A DNA stretch of 64,000 bases from Collinsella sp. An7 (GCF_002159335.1 NZ_NFHP01000005.1:62001-126000); one strand, 5' to 3'; positions 9,472 to 18,704 are shown, counted from the stretch's first letter. The notes: generated from the sequence alone by a model not told the origin. Numbers and translations are program-made.

Positions 9472-9494
9472 AAAAAGGCCCGCCTAAGCGGGCC
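9472..9494 (-). terminator. Intrinsic terminator of tRNA-Ala
   Basis: On the minus strand a perfect 7-bp GC stem (GGCCCGC / GCGGGCC, loop TTAG) is followed by TTTTT. It lies 13 bp beyond the 3' end of the tRNA gene, a textbook intrinsic terminator. Confidence 0.88.
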
Positions 9495-9506
9495 CGATGC
9501 TTGAAG

Positions 9507-9582
9507 TGGTGGAGACGAAGGGAATCGAACCCTCGGCCTCTGCCATGCGACGGCAGCGCTCTCCCAGCTGAGCTACGTCCCC
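9507..9582 (-). tRNA. tRNA-Ala (anticodon CGC)
   Basis: A 76-nt cloverleaf with encoded CCA end. Acceptor strands GGGGACG and CGTCTCC pair with a G3-U70 wobble, the alanine identity element. The D arm is GCTC...GAGC, the anticodon stem CTGCC/GGCAG encloses loop GTCGCAT with anticodon CGC, and the T loop is TTCGATT. It reads GCG codons, which are frequent in this genome. It has its own promoter and terminator. Confidence 0.97.
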
Positions 9583-9594
9583 AAGCGAAGAATC

Positions 9595-9622
9595 ATTTTA
9601 CACGGACCCCAAACGGTGTCAA
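9595..9622 (-). promoter_or_regulatory. Sigma70-type promoter of tRNA-Ala
   Basis: On the minus strand a perfect -35 TTGACA (9617-9622) is separated by 16 bp from TAAAAT (9595-9600), 13 bp upstream of the tRNA 5' end. Confidence 0.85.
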
Positions 9623-9714
9623 CCGCCATTTTTGGGACGAAGATCCGTGTAGGACGGACAGGCGAGCGCCAAACGGCATCCCGCCCATGCGCTCGCGGCC
9701 GGCACAACACCCGT

Positions 9715-10635
9715 CTACACCGCGCGCTCGCGCTGAATGGCAAGGAAGTGCTGGCACGCACCGATAAGGTTGGCCTCGTTAAAGAACCGGCACGGCTCAA
9801 TCTCTGTCACAGAGAAGGGGTAGTTGAGCTCGGCGTTAAAACGCGCGAGCGCCTCGCGCACGCCCTCGATAAAGCGCGGGTTGCGGCTCACGCCGCCGCC
9901 CAGGCACACGCGCTCGGGGTCGAGCCAGCACTGGATATTGTGAATCTGCAGGGCGATGCCGTCGCACACGTCGCGGAAGATCCGACACGAGACCTCGTCG
10001 CCCTCCTCGATCTACGCAAAGACCTGGCGGCCGTCGCAGCGCCCGATGCCCTTGGCTTCGGCAACACGCCGGCAAAAGCCATGGGTCGAGCAATCGGTGG
10101 AGAAGGCGCCCTCGTCGCGCAGGGCGCTATCCTTGCGCGGCAGACGCGTATACATCATCGAGGCCTCGCCCGCAAAGAGGTGCGACCCCTTAAAGACCCG
10201 GCCGTTCACCACGGCCCCGCCGCCGATGCCCGTGCCAAAGGTGAGGACGACCCCGTTCTCAACGCCAGCAAGGTTGCCCACCGAGAGCTCCGCCATCGCC
10301 GAGCAACGAGCGTCGTTCTCAGCCTCGGCGGGCAGGCCGAAGCGCTTCTCCCACGTGGTGAGGTCCGTCTCGTAGAGGTAGTTGAGCGCCCCGCCCGTCT
10401 GGAGGTACTTGCACTCAACCTCCACCACGCCGGGGAGCGAGCAGGCGATGCCCTCAACCGGGCCCATCTGGGCGATGATGCCCTCAAGCGCTTGTAGGAA
10501 GGGCTCCGGATCGGTGCTCTCGGGGTCGGGCGTGGGAACCTCTCCCCCGTCGTGGAAATCCCCCGGTTCGCCCGAGCCGTCCATGAGGGCGTACTTGATG
10601 GCGGTCCCGCCCACGTCGAATACGGCAAGTCTCAT
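9715..10635 (-). pseudogene. ROK-family sugar kinase interrupted by an in-frame TAG
   Basis: A 306-codon ROK kinase (glucokinase or related) reading frame broken by one TAG at 10012-10014. The first part (207 residues) has the ATP/sugar motif FDVGGTAIKYAL at the N-terminus and GTGIGGGAVVNG in the middle. After the stop the same frame continues with IEEGDEVSCRIF and then ERVCLGGGVSRNP to the normal C-terminus. No frameshift is needed: one base change would restore the gene. Start ATG 10635 gives MRLAVFDVGG; its ribosome site (GAGGT) is weak. It follows the trehalose operon on the same strand and could have phosphorylated free glucose released there. It may be a true null, a strain-specific mutation or a sequencing error. 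Confidence 0.85.
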
Positions 10636-10754
10636 CAGATACCTCGCTTTCGGTACGCGCGCCCGCCCGGGACGCGCTGGGGCCCGGATAGCCCCGATGG
10701 TATCGCCACCCCCCCGCACGGCACGGGGCGCACCATCGCATTCGAATAGACGAC

Positions 10755-10789
10755 GCACGGCGGCCTGCCCCAAGGGCAAACCGCCGTGC
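10755..10789. terminator. Hairpin downstream of trehalose operon
   Basis: A 9-bp stem (GCACGGCGG / CCGCCGTGC) with a second inner stem (TGCCC / GGGCA) lies 45 bp beyond the treC stop. No strong T-run follows on the minus strand, so termination here is likely but not certain. Confidence 0.5.
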
Positions 10790-10833
10790 GGAAGAAAAGC
10801 TATGACGGGAGTTCGCGCGTCCCGGCCGTTTGG

Positions 10834-12594
10834 CTAGGCGAGCGAGAGCACCACCGCTTCGTGCGGGCGGAGCTCAAGCGAGTCCTCCCCCACGCGTACG
10901 GCATCGTCGGCGTAGGTATCAACGAGCACCTCGGCCCCGTCGAGCGCCACGACGCCGCCGTCTGCGCGCACGGGCTTTACGCGGCAGGGCTCCGCATCAA
11001 AGGAGCACGCCACGAGGAGCCGCACCGGCTGACCCGCCGCGCGCGCCGCCGCGGCGGCATCGCCCTCGAGCCAGCGCTCGTACACAATCGCACGGGGCGC
11101 GCTCTCGCCGGCCTCGACAAAGCCCACACGTCCGCGCGACACGACGTCGAGCGCATGACGCATCTGGATGAGCCCGCGGTAGAACTCGAGCATCGAGCCC
11201 GCGCGTCCCTGCTCGGCCTCCACATTGATGAGTTCGTGGTTCTCGGGCACGCCGATCCACGGCTCGCCCGTGGTAAAGCCCGCCGCCGGGCCCGCCGTCC
11301 ACTGCATGGGCGTGCGGCCGTTATCGCGCGAGCGCTCACGGATCACCTCGAGCGCCTCGTCCTCGCTCGCGCCCTTCTCAACAAGGATGCGGTAGTTATT
11401 GAGGCTCTCCACGTCGCGCACGTCATCGATCGAGGCAAAGCCGGCATTGGTCTGGCCGAGCTCCTCGCCCCCGAAGACGTAGGGCACGCCCTGCATTAGA
11501 TGGGTGCACACGGCGAGCATCTTGCCCACGTGGTCCCACGTGCCGCCTGGCTTGCCCACCTGGCCGCGACCGCCGAAGCGCGTGATGGCGCGCGGCTGGT
11601 CGTGGTTGCACCAAAAGAGTGCGTTGTGGCCGCCGCCCGCCTGCATGCCCTCCTGCCAGCTCGCAAAGATCTCGCGCAACCGGGCGATGTCGGGCTCGGC
11701 GAGCGCCCACTTGTCGCCGCCGGCGTAGTCGACCTTGAGGTGGTGGAAGCTGAAGACCTGCCCGAGCTCGTGCTCGGCGGGGTTGGTGTAGCGCACGCAG
11801 TTCTCTAGATCGGTCGCCGCGAGCTCGCCCACCGTCATCATCCCGTCGATGCCGGAGCGCTCCACCAGCTCCTTCAAGTACTCGTGCACGTGCGGACCGT
11901 CCGAGAACATCCGACGGCCGAGCCCATCGGTGTCGTCCTCAAAAACCTCGGGTTTGGAGATAAGGTTGATCACGTCAAAACGGAAACCCGCCACGCCGCG
12001 CTCGCGCCAGAAGGAGACGACCTTGGCCATCTCTTCGCGCACCTCGGGGTTGGTCCAGTCGAGGTCGGGCTGGCTCACATCGTGCAGGTGGAGGTACCAC
12101 TTGCCCAGGCGCGGCTCCCATTGCCAGGCGCTCCCGCCAAAAGCGCACTGCCAGTTGGTGGGCGGCTCGCCCGGGTCGCCGGAACCAGTGCTCCCGTGGC
12201 CGTCGCGCAGGATGTAGTAGCGGCGAAACCGCTCCTCACCCGCAAGCGCCCGCTGGAACCACTCGTGCTGGTCGGAGGTATGGCAGAGCACCATGTCGAG
12301 CACGATGCCGATCCCGCGCGAGCGCGCCTCGGCCACGAGCTCGTCAAAGTCGGCCATCGTGCCGTAGACGGGATCGACAGCGCAGTAGTCGGCCACGTCG
12401 TAGCCGTTGTCGCACTGGGGCGACGGAAAGAACGGCGTGATCCAGAGGTAGTCCACGCCCAGGTAGGCGAGGTAATCGAGCTTGGAGGTGATGCCCGGCA
12501 GGTCGCCGATGCCGTCCCCGTTGCTATCGCAGAAGCTCTTGATATAGATCTGGTAGACCACAGACTGGGCAGGATCGCGCATGATCGCGTTCAA
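10834..12594 (-). CDS. treC: GH13 alpha-glucosidase, probable trehalose-6-phosphate hydrolase
   Basis: Hydrolyses imported trehalose-6-phosphate to glucose and glucose-6-phosphate (inferred from context; oligo-1,6-glucosidases look alike). The 586-residue protein has the GH13 barrel: VVYQIYIKSFCDSNGDG at the N-terminus, nucleophile Asp in GFRFDVINLI, acid/base Glu in TVGELAAT, and the third acid in CNHDQPR. It lies 21 bp after treP in the same direction, clearly one operon. The longest frame starts at a TTG (12594) with GGGGAG six bases upstream; an ATG at 12582 is possible but too far from that site. Confidence 0.88.
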   Translation of the reverse strand: MNAIMRDPAQSVVYQIYIKSFCDSNGDGIGDLPGITSKLDYLAYLGVDYLWITPFFPSPQCDNGYDVADYCAVDPVYGTMADFDELVAEARSRGIGIVLDMVLCHTSDQHEWFQRALAGEERFRRYYILRDGHGSTGSGDPGEPPTNWQCAFGGSAWQWEPRLGKWYLHLHDVSQPDLDWTNPEVREEMAKVVSFWRERGVAGFRFDVINLISKPEVFEDDTDGLGRRMFSDGPHVHEYLKELVERSGIDGMMTVGELAATDLENCVRYTNPAEHELGQVFSFHHLKVDYAGGDKWALAEPDIARLREIFASWQEGMQAGGGHNALFWCNHDQPRAITRFGGRGQVGKPGGTWDHVGKMLAVCTHLMQGVPYVFGGEELGQTNAGFASIDDVRDVESLNNYRILVEKGASEDEALEVIRERSRDNGRTPMQWTAGPAAGFTTGEPWIGVPENHELINVEAEQGRAGSMLEFYRGLIQMRHALDVVSRGRVGFVEAGESAPRAIVYERWLEGDAAAAARAAGQPVRLLVACSFDAEPCRVKPVRADGGVVALDGAEVLVDTYADDAVRVGEDSLELRPHEAVVLSLA

Positions 12595-12615
12595 TCGAGA
12601 CTCCCCTTCCTTGCC

Positions 12616-14616
12616 TTACGCCGTGTAGGTAACGACCTCGGTCGCACCGGCCTCGGCGTCCATTCCGCTCGCAAACGTTACGCCCTGCGCGCTGCCCGTG
12701 GCCGAGACCACAAAGGCGGTCGCCGTGGGGTGCCCGGCAGCGCGGATCTTCTCGGGTGTAAAGCTGAGGAGCTTCTGCCCGACGCGTACGCGCTCACCCT
12801 GGCTCACGTAGCAGGTAAAGCCGTCGCCGCCCATATCCACGGTGTCAATGCCCACATGGATGAGGAGCTCCATGCCGTTGTCGAGCGTAAGGCCCATGGC
12901 GTGATTGGAGGCGGGCATGGTCACGGTCACGGTGGCGTCGGCCGGCGAGACGACCTCGCAGGCACCCTCGGCGGGCTCGATCATCACACCGTCGCCCATG
13001 CACTTGCTCGAGAAGACCGGGTCGGGCATCTCGTCGATGGGCTTAACCGTGCCGGATACCGGGCAGACGAGGGCACCGGGGCCGGCCGGTGCGGCAGACG
13101 CAGCCGGGGCGGCTGCGGGCGCGTCGGAGGCCGGAGCGGTGGCGGGCTCGAGGGCGACAAGGCCGCGGTCCTCAGGCGAGAGCTGACGCATCCCCACCGT
13201 GTAGGTGAGCACGAACGGGATGACGATGGCGATGAGCAAGCACACCGCGAAGACGCCCCAGTAGTTGAACATGATGGAGAGGATGCCCGGGATGCCGCCA
13301 ACGCCGATAGAGAGCGCCTTGACGGAGAGACCCGTGCAGACCATGGCGGCCACAGCCGAGCCGATCATGCCGCAGAGCAGCGGGAACTTGTACTTGAGGT
13401 TCACACCGAAGAGCGCGGGCTCGGTAACGCCCAGGTAGCACGACACGCATGCCGGGATGTTTACCTGCTGGGCGCGGTCGTTCTTCTTCTGGAGCACGAT
13501 CATGGCGAGCACGGCGGAGCCCTGAGCGATGTTGGAGAGGGCGATCATGGGCCACAGGGTGGTGTAGCCGAGGTTGTTGACGAGCTGCGTGTCAATGGCG
13601 TTGGTCATGTGGTGCAGGCCGGTCATAACGAGCGGGGCGTAGAGCAGGCCGAAGAGTGCCGCAAAGAGCACGCGGATGTGGGACGAGAGACCCCAGTTGA
13701 CCACGTTGGCGATGGCGTCGCCGATGGCCCAGCCGATCGGCCCCACCACGAGGTGCGCGATAAAGACGGCCGGCACGAGCGACATAAAGGGCACCACGAT
13801 CATGCGCACGACCTCGGGCGTGACCTTGGTAAAGAACTTCTCGAGCCACACGAGCACAAAGGCGGCCATGAGGGCGGCGATAACCTGTCCCTGGTAGCCC
13901 GTGCCCACAAACGAGTAGAACCCAAAGTCGTAGGTGTGGGCGGCGATCTCCTCGGGCGTGGCGGTTGCCACGGAGAAGCCGTTCAAAAGCTGCGGCGAGA
14001 CGAGCGTGAGGCCGAGCACGATGCCGAGGATGGGGGTCGTTCCCATCTTGCGCGTCACCGACCAGCAGATACCCACGGGCAGCATGTGGAACACGGCCTC
14101 GCCGATCACCCACAAGAAGTTGTACATGCCCATCCAGAAGGTGGAGATATCGGCGATGGAGAGCGTGCCGTGCTCGAGGTCAAAGACGCCCGCGTCGTTA
14201 AAGAAGTTGACCTCGCCGATGATGTTGCGGAAGCCCAGAATCAGACCGCCGCAGATAAGGGCCGGGATGAGCGGGGCAAAGATCTCGCCGAGAACGCCCA
14301 TCGCGCGCTGGAGCGGGTTCTGGTTGGCGCCCGCCGCGGCCTTGGCGGCCTCCTTGGAGACGCCCTCGATGCCCGAGATCTTCGTGAACTCCTGGTAGAA
14401 GTCGGCCACGTCGTTGCCGATGATCACCTGGAACTGCCCGGCCTGGGTAAAGGTGCCCTTTGCCGCCGGCAGGTCCTCGATGGCCTTTACGTCGGCCTTG
14501 CCCTCGTCCACCAGCACAAAGCGCATGCGCGTCATGCAGTGGGTGACGGCGGAGATGTTCTCCTTGCCGCCCACGAGGTCGAGCAGCTTTGCCGCGTCCT
14601 CCGTGTACTTTGCCAT
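12616..14616 (-). CDS. treP: PTS trehalose-type EIIBCA component
   Basis: Membrane transporter that takes up trehalose and releases it inside as trehalose-6-phosphate. The 666-residue chain has EIIB (residues 5-85, phospho-Cys27 in VTHCMTRMRF), EIIC (about 105-470, ten or so membrane spans) and, after an Ala/Pro linker at about 480-510, a fused glucose-type EIIA with the active histidine in LLIHVGIDTV. ATG 14616 is preceded by AAAGGAGG. First gene of the operon with treC, divergent from treR, with three operator palindromes in between. The fused EIIA makes the protein self-sufficient apart from HPr. Confidence 0.92.
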   Translation of the reverse strand: MAKYTEDAAKLLDLVGGKENISAVTHCMTRMRFVLVDEGKADVKAIEDLPAAKGTFTQAGQFQVIIGNDVADFYQEFTKISGIEGVSKEAAKAAAGANQNPLQRAMGVLGEIFAPLIPALICGGLILGFRNIIGEVNFFNDAGVFDLEHGTLSIADISTFWMGMYNFLWVIGEAVFHMLPVGICWSVTRKMGTTPILGIVLGLTLVSPQLLNGFSVATATPEEIAAHTYDFGFYSFVGTGYQGQVIAALMAAFVLVWLEKFFTKVTPEVVRMIVVPFMSLVPAVFIAHLVVGPIGWAIGDAIANVVNWGLSSHIRVLFAALFGLLYAPLVMTGLHHMTNAIDTQLVNNLGYTTLWPMIALSNIAQGSAVLAMIVLQKKNDRAQQVNIPACVSCYLGVTEPALFGVNLKYKFPLLCGMIGSAVAAMVCTGLSVKALSIGVGGIPGILSIMFNYWGVFAVCLLIAIVIPFVLTYTVGMRQLSPEDRGLVALEPATAPASDAPAAAPAASAAPAGPGALVCPVSGTVKPIDEMPDPVFSSKCMGDGVMIEPAEGACEVVSPADATVTVTMPASNHAMGLTLDNGMELLIHVGIDTVDMGGDGFTCYVSQGERVRVGQKLLSFTPEKIRAAGHPTATAFVVSATGSAQGVTFASGMDAEAGATEVVTYTA

Positions 14617-14734
14617 GCAGCTACCTCCTTTGTAGCCCGTTGACGTGCCGGGGCCGCCGTTCTGCTCCCACGTGGCGGTCGCGTGCTCTTGCCCCCACCC
14701 ACCCCGAGCTTGCGCCCGGTGGCCCCAACACCTG

Positions 14735-14764
14735 ACACACAACTTATTTGAATAAGTTGTGTGT
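14735..14764. promoter_or_regulatory. TreR operator 1 (perfect palindrome)
   Basis: A 30-bp perfect inverted repeat with 14-bp arms (ACACACAACTTATT and its complement) around TG. It contains the ACTTATT-TG-AATAAGT core shared with two further sites and lies closest to treP. GntR/TreR repressors bind AT-rich palindromes of this sort, so treR is the likely ligand. Confidence 0.8.
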
Positions 14765-14776
14765 AGTATGTCATCT

Positions 14777-14792
14777 ACTTATTTGAATAAGT
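14777..14792. promoter_or_regulatory. TreR operator 2
   Basis: Second copy of the 16-bp palindrome ACTTATTTGAATAAGT, centred 35 bp from operator 1, a little over three helical turns, in the treP/treR intergenic region. Confidence 0.8.
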
Positions 14793-14843
14793 TTGAGAAT
14801 CGTAACCCCTCGGTGAACGGTCACTTTACCACCGCAAACGGTA

Positions 14844-14859
14844 ACTTATTTGAATAGGT
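14844..14859. promoter_or_regulatory. TreR operator 3 (one mismatch)
   Basis: Third copy (ACTTATTTGAATAGGT), nearest to treR, with a single base broken in the right arm. Its position suggests autoregulation of treR. With sites 1 and 2 it accounts for most of the 14617-14945 gap, which has no gene. Confidence 0.75.
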
Positions 14860-14945
14860 GGTTATGCGAATACGTTGGGGTAGGATGGGTGCGACGCATC
14901 TATCCGCACCTGCGCTGTCCACGCACATCTTACGAAGGGAGCCCC

Positions 14946-15668
14946 ATGAAGGCCCGCTACGACCGCATCTTTACCGACCTCCGCGCCCAGATTGAGAGCG
15001 GCACCTTCCCCTACCAGGAGCTCCTTCCCTCCGAGAGCTCCCTCACCGCCACCTACGACTGCTCGCACAACACCATCCGCCGCGCCCTCGCGCTGCTGAG
15101 GGAGAAGGGCTATGTGCAGCCGGTGCAGGGCAAGGGAGTGCGCGTTATCTGGCGGCCGCGGGAGCGCGCGACCTTTGAGGTGGGCGGCGTCGAGTCGTTC
15201 CGCGAGTCGGTCGCCCGCAACCGCCTGACCGCCGAGACCCGGGTGAGCGACTTTAGGCCCGTCGTCTGCGACAAGCGGCTCGCCGAGCTCACCGGGCACC
15301 CGGAGGGGGCGGACCTCATAACCGTGGAGCGCGTGCGCCTCCTCGACGGGCGCGCCGGCATCCTCGACCGAAGCTACTTTCTGGCCGACCGCGTCCCCGG
15401 CCTTACGCCCCAGATCGCCGAGGGGTCGATCTACACCTACCTCGAGGACGAACTCGGCATCGAGATCTCAACGAGCAAGCGCACCATCACGGTCGAGCCG
15501 GCAACGGAGCACGACCGCGCGATGCTCGATCTTGGCGACGCCGACTACCTTGCCGTCATGACGAGCCAGACCTTTGACAAGCAGGGGCTGATGTTTGAGT
15601 TCACCACCTCGCGGCATCACCCCGAGATGTTCTGCTTCCACGACACCGCCGTCCGCAGCGCCGTGTAG
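14946..15668 (+). CDS. treR: GntR-family trehalose operon regulator
   Basis: A 240-residue HutC/TreR-type repressor. The winged helix (residues 2-70) contains LLPSESSLTATYDCSHNTIRR..LLREKGYV, followed by the UTRA effector domain (about 90-235). Trehalose-6-phosphate is the usual effector in this family. ATG 14946 has AAGGGAG four to five bases upstream. Divergent from the treP-treC operon, with three near-identical palindromes in the shared region; it probably represses both directions. Confidence 0.9.
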   Translation: MKARYDRIFTDLRAQIESGTFPYQELLPSESSLTATYDCSHNTIRRALALLREKGYVQPVQGKGVRVIWRPRERATFEVGGVESFRESVARNRLTAETRVSDFRPVVCDKRLAELTGHPEGADLITVERVRLLDGRAGILDRSYFLADRVPGLTPQIAEGSIYTYLEDELGIEISTSKRTITVEPATEHDRAMLDLGDADYLAVMTSQTFDKQGLMFEFTTSRHHPEMFCFHDTAVRSAV

Positions 15669-16232
15669 GGTCACCGCACCGGGCCGACGTGCCGAGCCGC
15701 CGACCCTATACCAAAAACCCGGCAATCCTGCCGGGCATCCACACATCTATGAGATTCTCAGCCAAAGAAAGACCGCTCCCCACTTCACGCAAATGAACCC
15801 ACCTCTACAAGGTGGGCGCCCTCATCGCCTCTTCCAGCGTCCTTAACAACGAAGGATACCTGTACTGACGCGACTGTATGGGCTCCCTAGAAAAACGCGA
15901 CGGTTCACCCAGTTGATCCGTGGGGAGCGGAACATCTTCATCATACGCGAGGCGTTTTTGCTTGCAAGTCTTGACTTCTACGATTTGCTGTCGGATGATG
16001 AATCTGTTCGTGCACATTGCACGTTTTCCCACGTTAACAGCTAATTCCACGCCATCTCAGTCTCGGCTCGATTGCCTCGCGTACCGCTCAGCTATATCTG
16101 GTATGACCGTGAGGATGGCACCCGCGCCGCGCCAGCGCAGCGCCAGTCGAGTATCATGGCAGAGATTCGGCCCCGCCCGACCGGACGGACGCCGCCCTGT
16201 GCACGCTCTCGACTCCCGGTGGTTGCCTCGCT
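15669..16232. other. Gene-free stretch with a possible coding relic
   Basis: No convincing gene. At about 15850-16043 the plus strand holds a 60-codon frame without a start (peptide includes RRFTQLIRGERNIFIIREAF and LLASLDFYDLLSDD), closed by TAA. Base composition there is lower in GC than on either side. It looks like the tail of a lost gene, but I cannot name it. Minus-strand reading over the same bases has no ribosome site. Confidence 0.35.
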
Positions 16233-17471
16233 ATGAACCCGCTCGTGCCCTACATATGTCTTGCGGCCGCCGCGTTCGCGACTACCTATGTGCTGGTGCC
16301 CCTCGTGCGGCGCCTCGCCATCCGACTCGACGCGGTCGACTACCCCTCCAAACGGCGCGTTAACACACACCCCGTGCCCCGCATGGGAGGCCTCGCCATC
16401 TTTGGCGGACTCGTCGTGGCGTTCTTTCTGCAGGTCATCGGCACCTGGTACTGGGGCTGGCCGTCTGCGCTCATTCCACACCCGAGCATGGACATCAGCT
16501 ATCCCCTACTCGCTGTGTCGTTTGTGCTCATCACCGCGGTCGGCGCCATCGACGATGTGGTCTCGCTTGCACCCAAGGTCAAGCTCGGCGGGCAGATCGT
16601 CGCCGCAGCGGTTGCGGCGGCCGGAGGCCTCGTGATCGGCGATATCGTCAACCCCTTCGTCCCTGGCACCTTTATCGACCTTGGATGGCTCGCCTACCCC
16701 ATCACGGTCTTCTACCTCGTAGCCTTCGCTAACATCATCAACCTTATCGACGGGCTCGATGGCCTGGCAACGGGCATCTCGGCCATCGCCGCCTTTACGA
16801 TGTTCACTTTTGCCTTCCTGCCCGGGCGCGTGGACGCCGCCTCGCTCGCCATCGCCCTCGTTGGCGGATGCCTCGCCTTTTTGCGCTACAACTTCCATCC
16901 CGCGAGCATCTTTTTGGGAGATGCCGGTTCGCTCATGCTCGGCTTTGCCCTTGGGATGGTCTCGCTCCTCTCGGTGAGCCGCACCGCCGCTCTCACCACC
17001 ATCGTCATCCCGCTCATCGTGGCGGGCGTGCCCATCATCGACACCTTTGCCGCCATCGTCAGGCGCTTTAGGGCGCATGTGAGCATCGGCCAGGCCGACA
17101 AGGGCCACATCCAGCACCGCCTTATCGAAGAGGGCTTTGATCAGCGCCAAGCGGTGCTCCTCATCTACGCGTGGTGCATTTTGCTCTCCGTCGGTGCGCT
17201 CGTGATCAACCAGGTTTCTGTCGAGACGCGCGTGGTGATCTTCTGCGTGCTCTTTGTCGGCTCCGCTGTCTTTGCCATGCGCCTCCACCTCTTTGAGCCG
17301 GTGCTGCGCCACCATTACAACCCCAAGACGCATCGCGACGAGATCGTGACCAGCGACGACCCGGCCTTTACCGAGGCTGAGCAGGCCGAAGAGGCCGAGC
17401 GTGCCGAGCGGCGCGAGGAGCGCCGCAAAGAGATTCGGCGCATCCAAGAGCATCTGCGCGACCACAAGTGA
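16233..17471 (+). CDS. WecA/TagO-type undecaprenyl-phosphate glycosyl-1-phosphate transferase
   Basis: A 412-residue polytopic membrane enzyme that transfers a HexNAc-1-phosphate from UDP onto undecaprenyl phosphate, starting synthesis of a cell-wall glycopolymer. Family motifs: HPVPRMGGLAIFGG (about residue 48), DDVVSLAPKVKLGGQ (about 110), NIINLIDGLDGLATG (about 170), SIFLGDAGSLMLGF (about 230) and the C-terminal cytosolic HIQHRLIEEG. The tail (residues 375-412) is a charged, Glu/Arg-rich helix beyond the usual end. ATG 16233 has only a weak ribosome site. The product could be teichoic acid or another wall polysaccharide. Confidence 0.9.
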   Translation: MNPLVPYICLAAAAFATTYVLVPLVRRLAIRLDAVDYPSKRRVNTHPVPRMGGLAIFGGLVVAFFLQVIGTWYWGWPSALIPHPSMDISYPLLAVSFVLITAVGAIDDVVSLAPKVKLGGQIVAAAVAAAGGLVIGDIVNPFVPGTFIDLGWLAYPITVFYLVAFANIINLIDGLDGLATGISAIAAFTMFTFAFLPGRVDAASLAIALVGGCLAFLRYNFHPASIFLGDAGSLMLGFALGMVSLLSVSRTAALTTIVIPLIVAGVPIIDTFAAIVRRFRAHVSIGQADKGHIQHRLIEEGFDQRQAVLLIYAWCILLSVGALVINQVSVETRVVIFCVLFVGSAVFAMRLHLFEPVLRHHYNPKTHRDEIVTSDDPAFTEAEQAEEAERAERREERRKEIRRIQEHLRDHK

Positions 17472-17522
17472 GGCGACGCGCGCACCGTCGCGGGACCTTT
17501 CGCGCATGTCCTGGCGAGCTGC

Positions 17523-17528
17523 TACAAT
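17523..17528 (+). promoter_or_regulatory. Likely -10 box of trpS
   Basis: TACAAT 78 bp before the trpS start. The same GCTACAATGG context recurs before the DUF1015 gene (28028-28033), supporting a promoter role, but no good -35 is visible. Confidence 0.45.
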
Positions 17529-17605
17529 GGGCTGCGCCGGCGGCACGCCGGCACTCATCTGCCGCATACCCGCGCCCGCGCGGCGCTCCACCCCGGGAGG
17601 AAACC

Positions 17606-18655
17606 ATGCCCAACGAACGCAGCTACGAAACCGCCCTGCGCCGCAGCGACGAGATCGCCGCCGACCTGCCCCAGCATCCCGAGAAGTACCGCATGCTCAC
17701 CGGCGACCGTCCCACGGGACGCCTTCATCTGGGGCACTACTTCGGCACGATCAAGGGGCGCGTCGAGCTGCAGGACATGGGCGTCAACACCGCAATCCTC
17801 ATTGCCGACTACCAGGTCATCACCGACCGCGACACCACCGAGCACATCCAAGACAACGTCTACAACATGGTCATGGACTACCTCGCCTGCGGCATCGACC
17901 CCGCAAAGACCATGATCTACGCGCACTCCGCGGTGCCGGCCGCCAACCAGCTCATGCTGCCCTTCCTCTCGCTCGTCTCGGAGGCTGAGCTCCAGCGCAA
18001 CCCCACGGTCAAGGCCGAGATGGAGGCCTCGGGCCACGAGCTCACCGGTCTTTTGCTCACCTACCCGGTGCACCAGGCCTGCGACATCCTCTTCTGCAAG
18101 GGCAACGTGGTGCCCGTCGGCCGCGACCAGCTGCCACACATCGAGCTCACGCGCCTCATCGCCCGCAAGTTCAACAACCGCTACGGCAAGGTCTTTCCCG
18201 AGGTGGACGCGCTGCTCTCGTCCACGCCGCTGCTGCCCGGACTCGACGGCCGCAAGATGAGCAAGTCCTACGGCAACGCCATCTCCATCTCGATGACCGC
18301 CGAGGAGACCGCCAAGCGCATCAAGAAGAGCCAGACCGACTCCGAGCGCATGATTACCTTCGATCCCGAGCATCGCCCCGGCGTCTCGGGCCTGCTCTCC
18401 ACGGCCGCCATCTGCACGGGCCGCGAGCCGGAGGAGATCGCCGCCGAGATTGGCATGGGCGGGTCCGGCGCGCTCAAGAAGTACGTGACCGAGGCCGTGA
18501 ACAGCTACTTTGAGCCCATTCGCGAGCGTCGCCACCAGTTTGAGCAGGACCTGGATTACGTGAAGGACGTGCTCCACGAGGGCAACCGCCGCGCCAACGA
18601 GATTGCCGATGCCACGCTCAACGAGGTGCGCGAAGCGATGGGGATGGTCTATTAG
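17606..18655 (+). CDS. trpS: Tryptophanyl-tRNA synthetase
   Basis: Charges tRNA-Trp with tryptophan in the cytosol. The 349-residue class I enzyme shows the HIGH-type motif in TGRLHLGHYFG (about residue 30) and the KMSKS loop in GRKMSKSYGN (about 215). ATG 17606 is chosen because GGGAGG lies five bases before it; an earlier in-frame start would overlap the upstream gene and add an unrelated N-terminus. The 134-bp leader shows no T-box sequence. Confidence 0.96.
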   Translation: MPNERSYETALRRSDEIAADLPQHPEKYRMLTGDRPTGRLHLGHYFGTIKGRVELQDMGVNTAILIADYQVITDRDTTEHIQDNVYNMVMDYLACGIDPAKTMIYAHSAVPAANQLMLPFLSLVSEAELQRNPTVKAEMEASGHELTGLLLTYPVHQACDILFCKGNVVPVGRDQLPHIELTRLIARKFNNRYGKVFPEVDALLSSTPLLPGLDGRKMSKSYGNAISISMTAEETAKRIKKSQTDSERMITFDPEHRPGVSGLLSTAAICTGREPEEIAAEIGMGGSGALKKYVTEAVNSYFEPIRERRHQFEQDLDYVKDVLHEGNRRANEIADATLNEVREAMGMVY

Positions 18656-18671
18656 TTCCGCGGTTCTTCCG

Positions 18672-18704
18672 TGGGTCATTTGGGGACGTGTTCCGTGTGA
18701 CCCA
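18672..18704. repeat. R-family hairpin repeat
   Basis: TGGGTCA...TGACCCA ends around TTTGGGGACGTGTTCC, 17 bp after trpS. Same orientation as the copy at 18842-18878; the two bracket a third, unrelated-looking long hairpin. Confidence 0.85.

Noticed and set aside
10012-10014. Amber codon in the ROK kinase read as a non-standard amino acid
   Set aside because: No pyrrolysine genes or suppressor tRNA are visible, and the family needs no special residue there. A simple nonsense change is more likely.
11884-14643. A 919-codon open frame on the plus strand opposite treP and treC
   Set aside because: It mirrors two well-supported genes in the antisense frame; its peptide is His/Arg/Gly-rich without family motifs. 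Long antisense frames are common in such GC-rich DNA.
17472-17605. T-box riboswitch ahead of trpS
   Set aside because: The 134-bp leader lacks the T-box sequence and a terminator/antiterminator pair.
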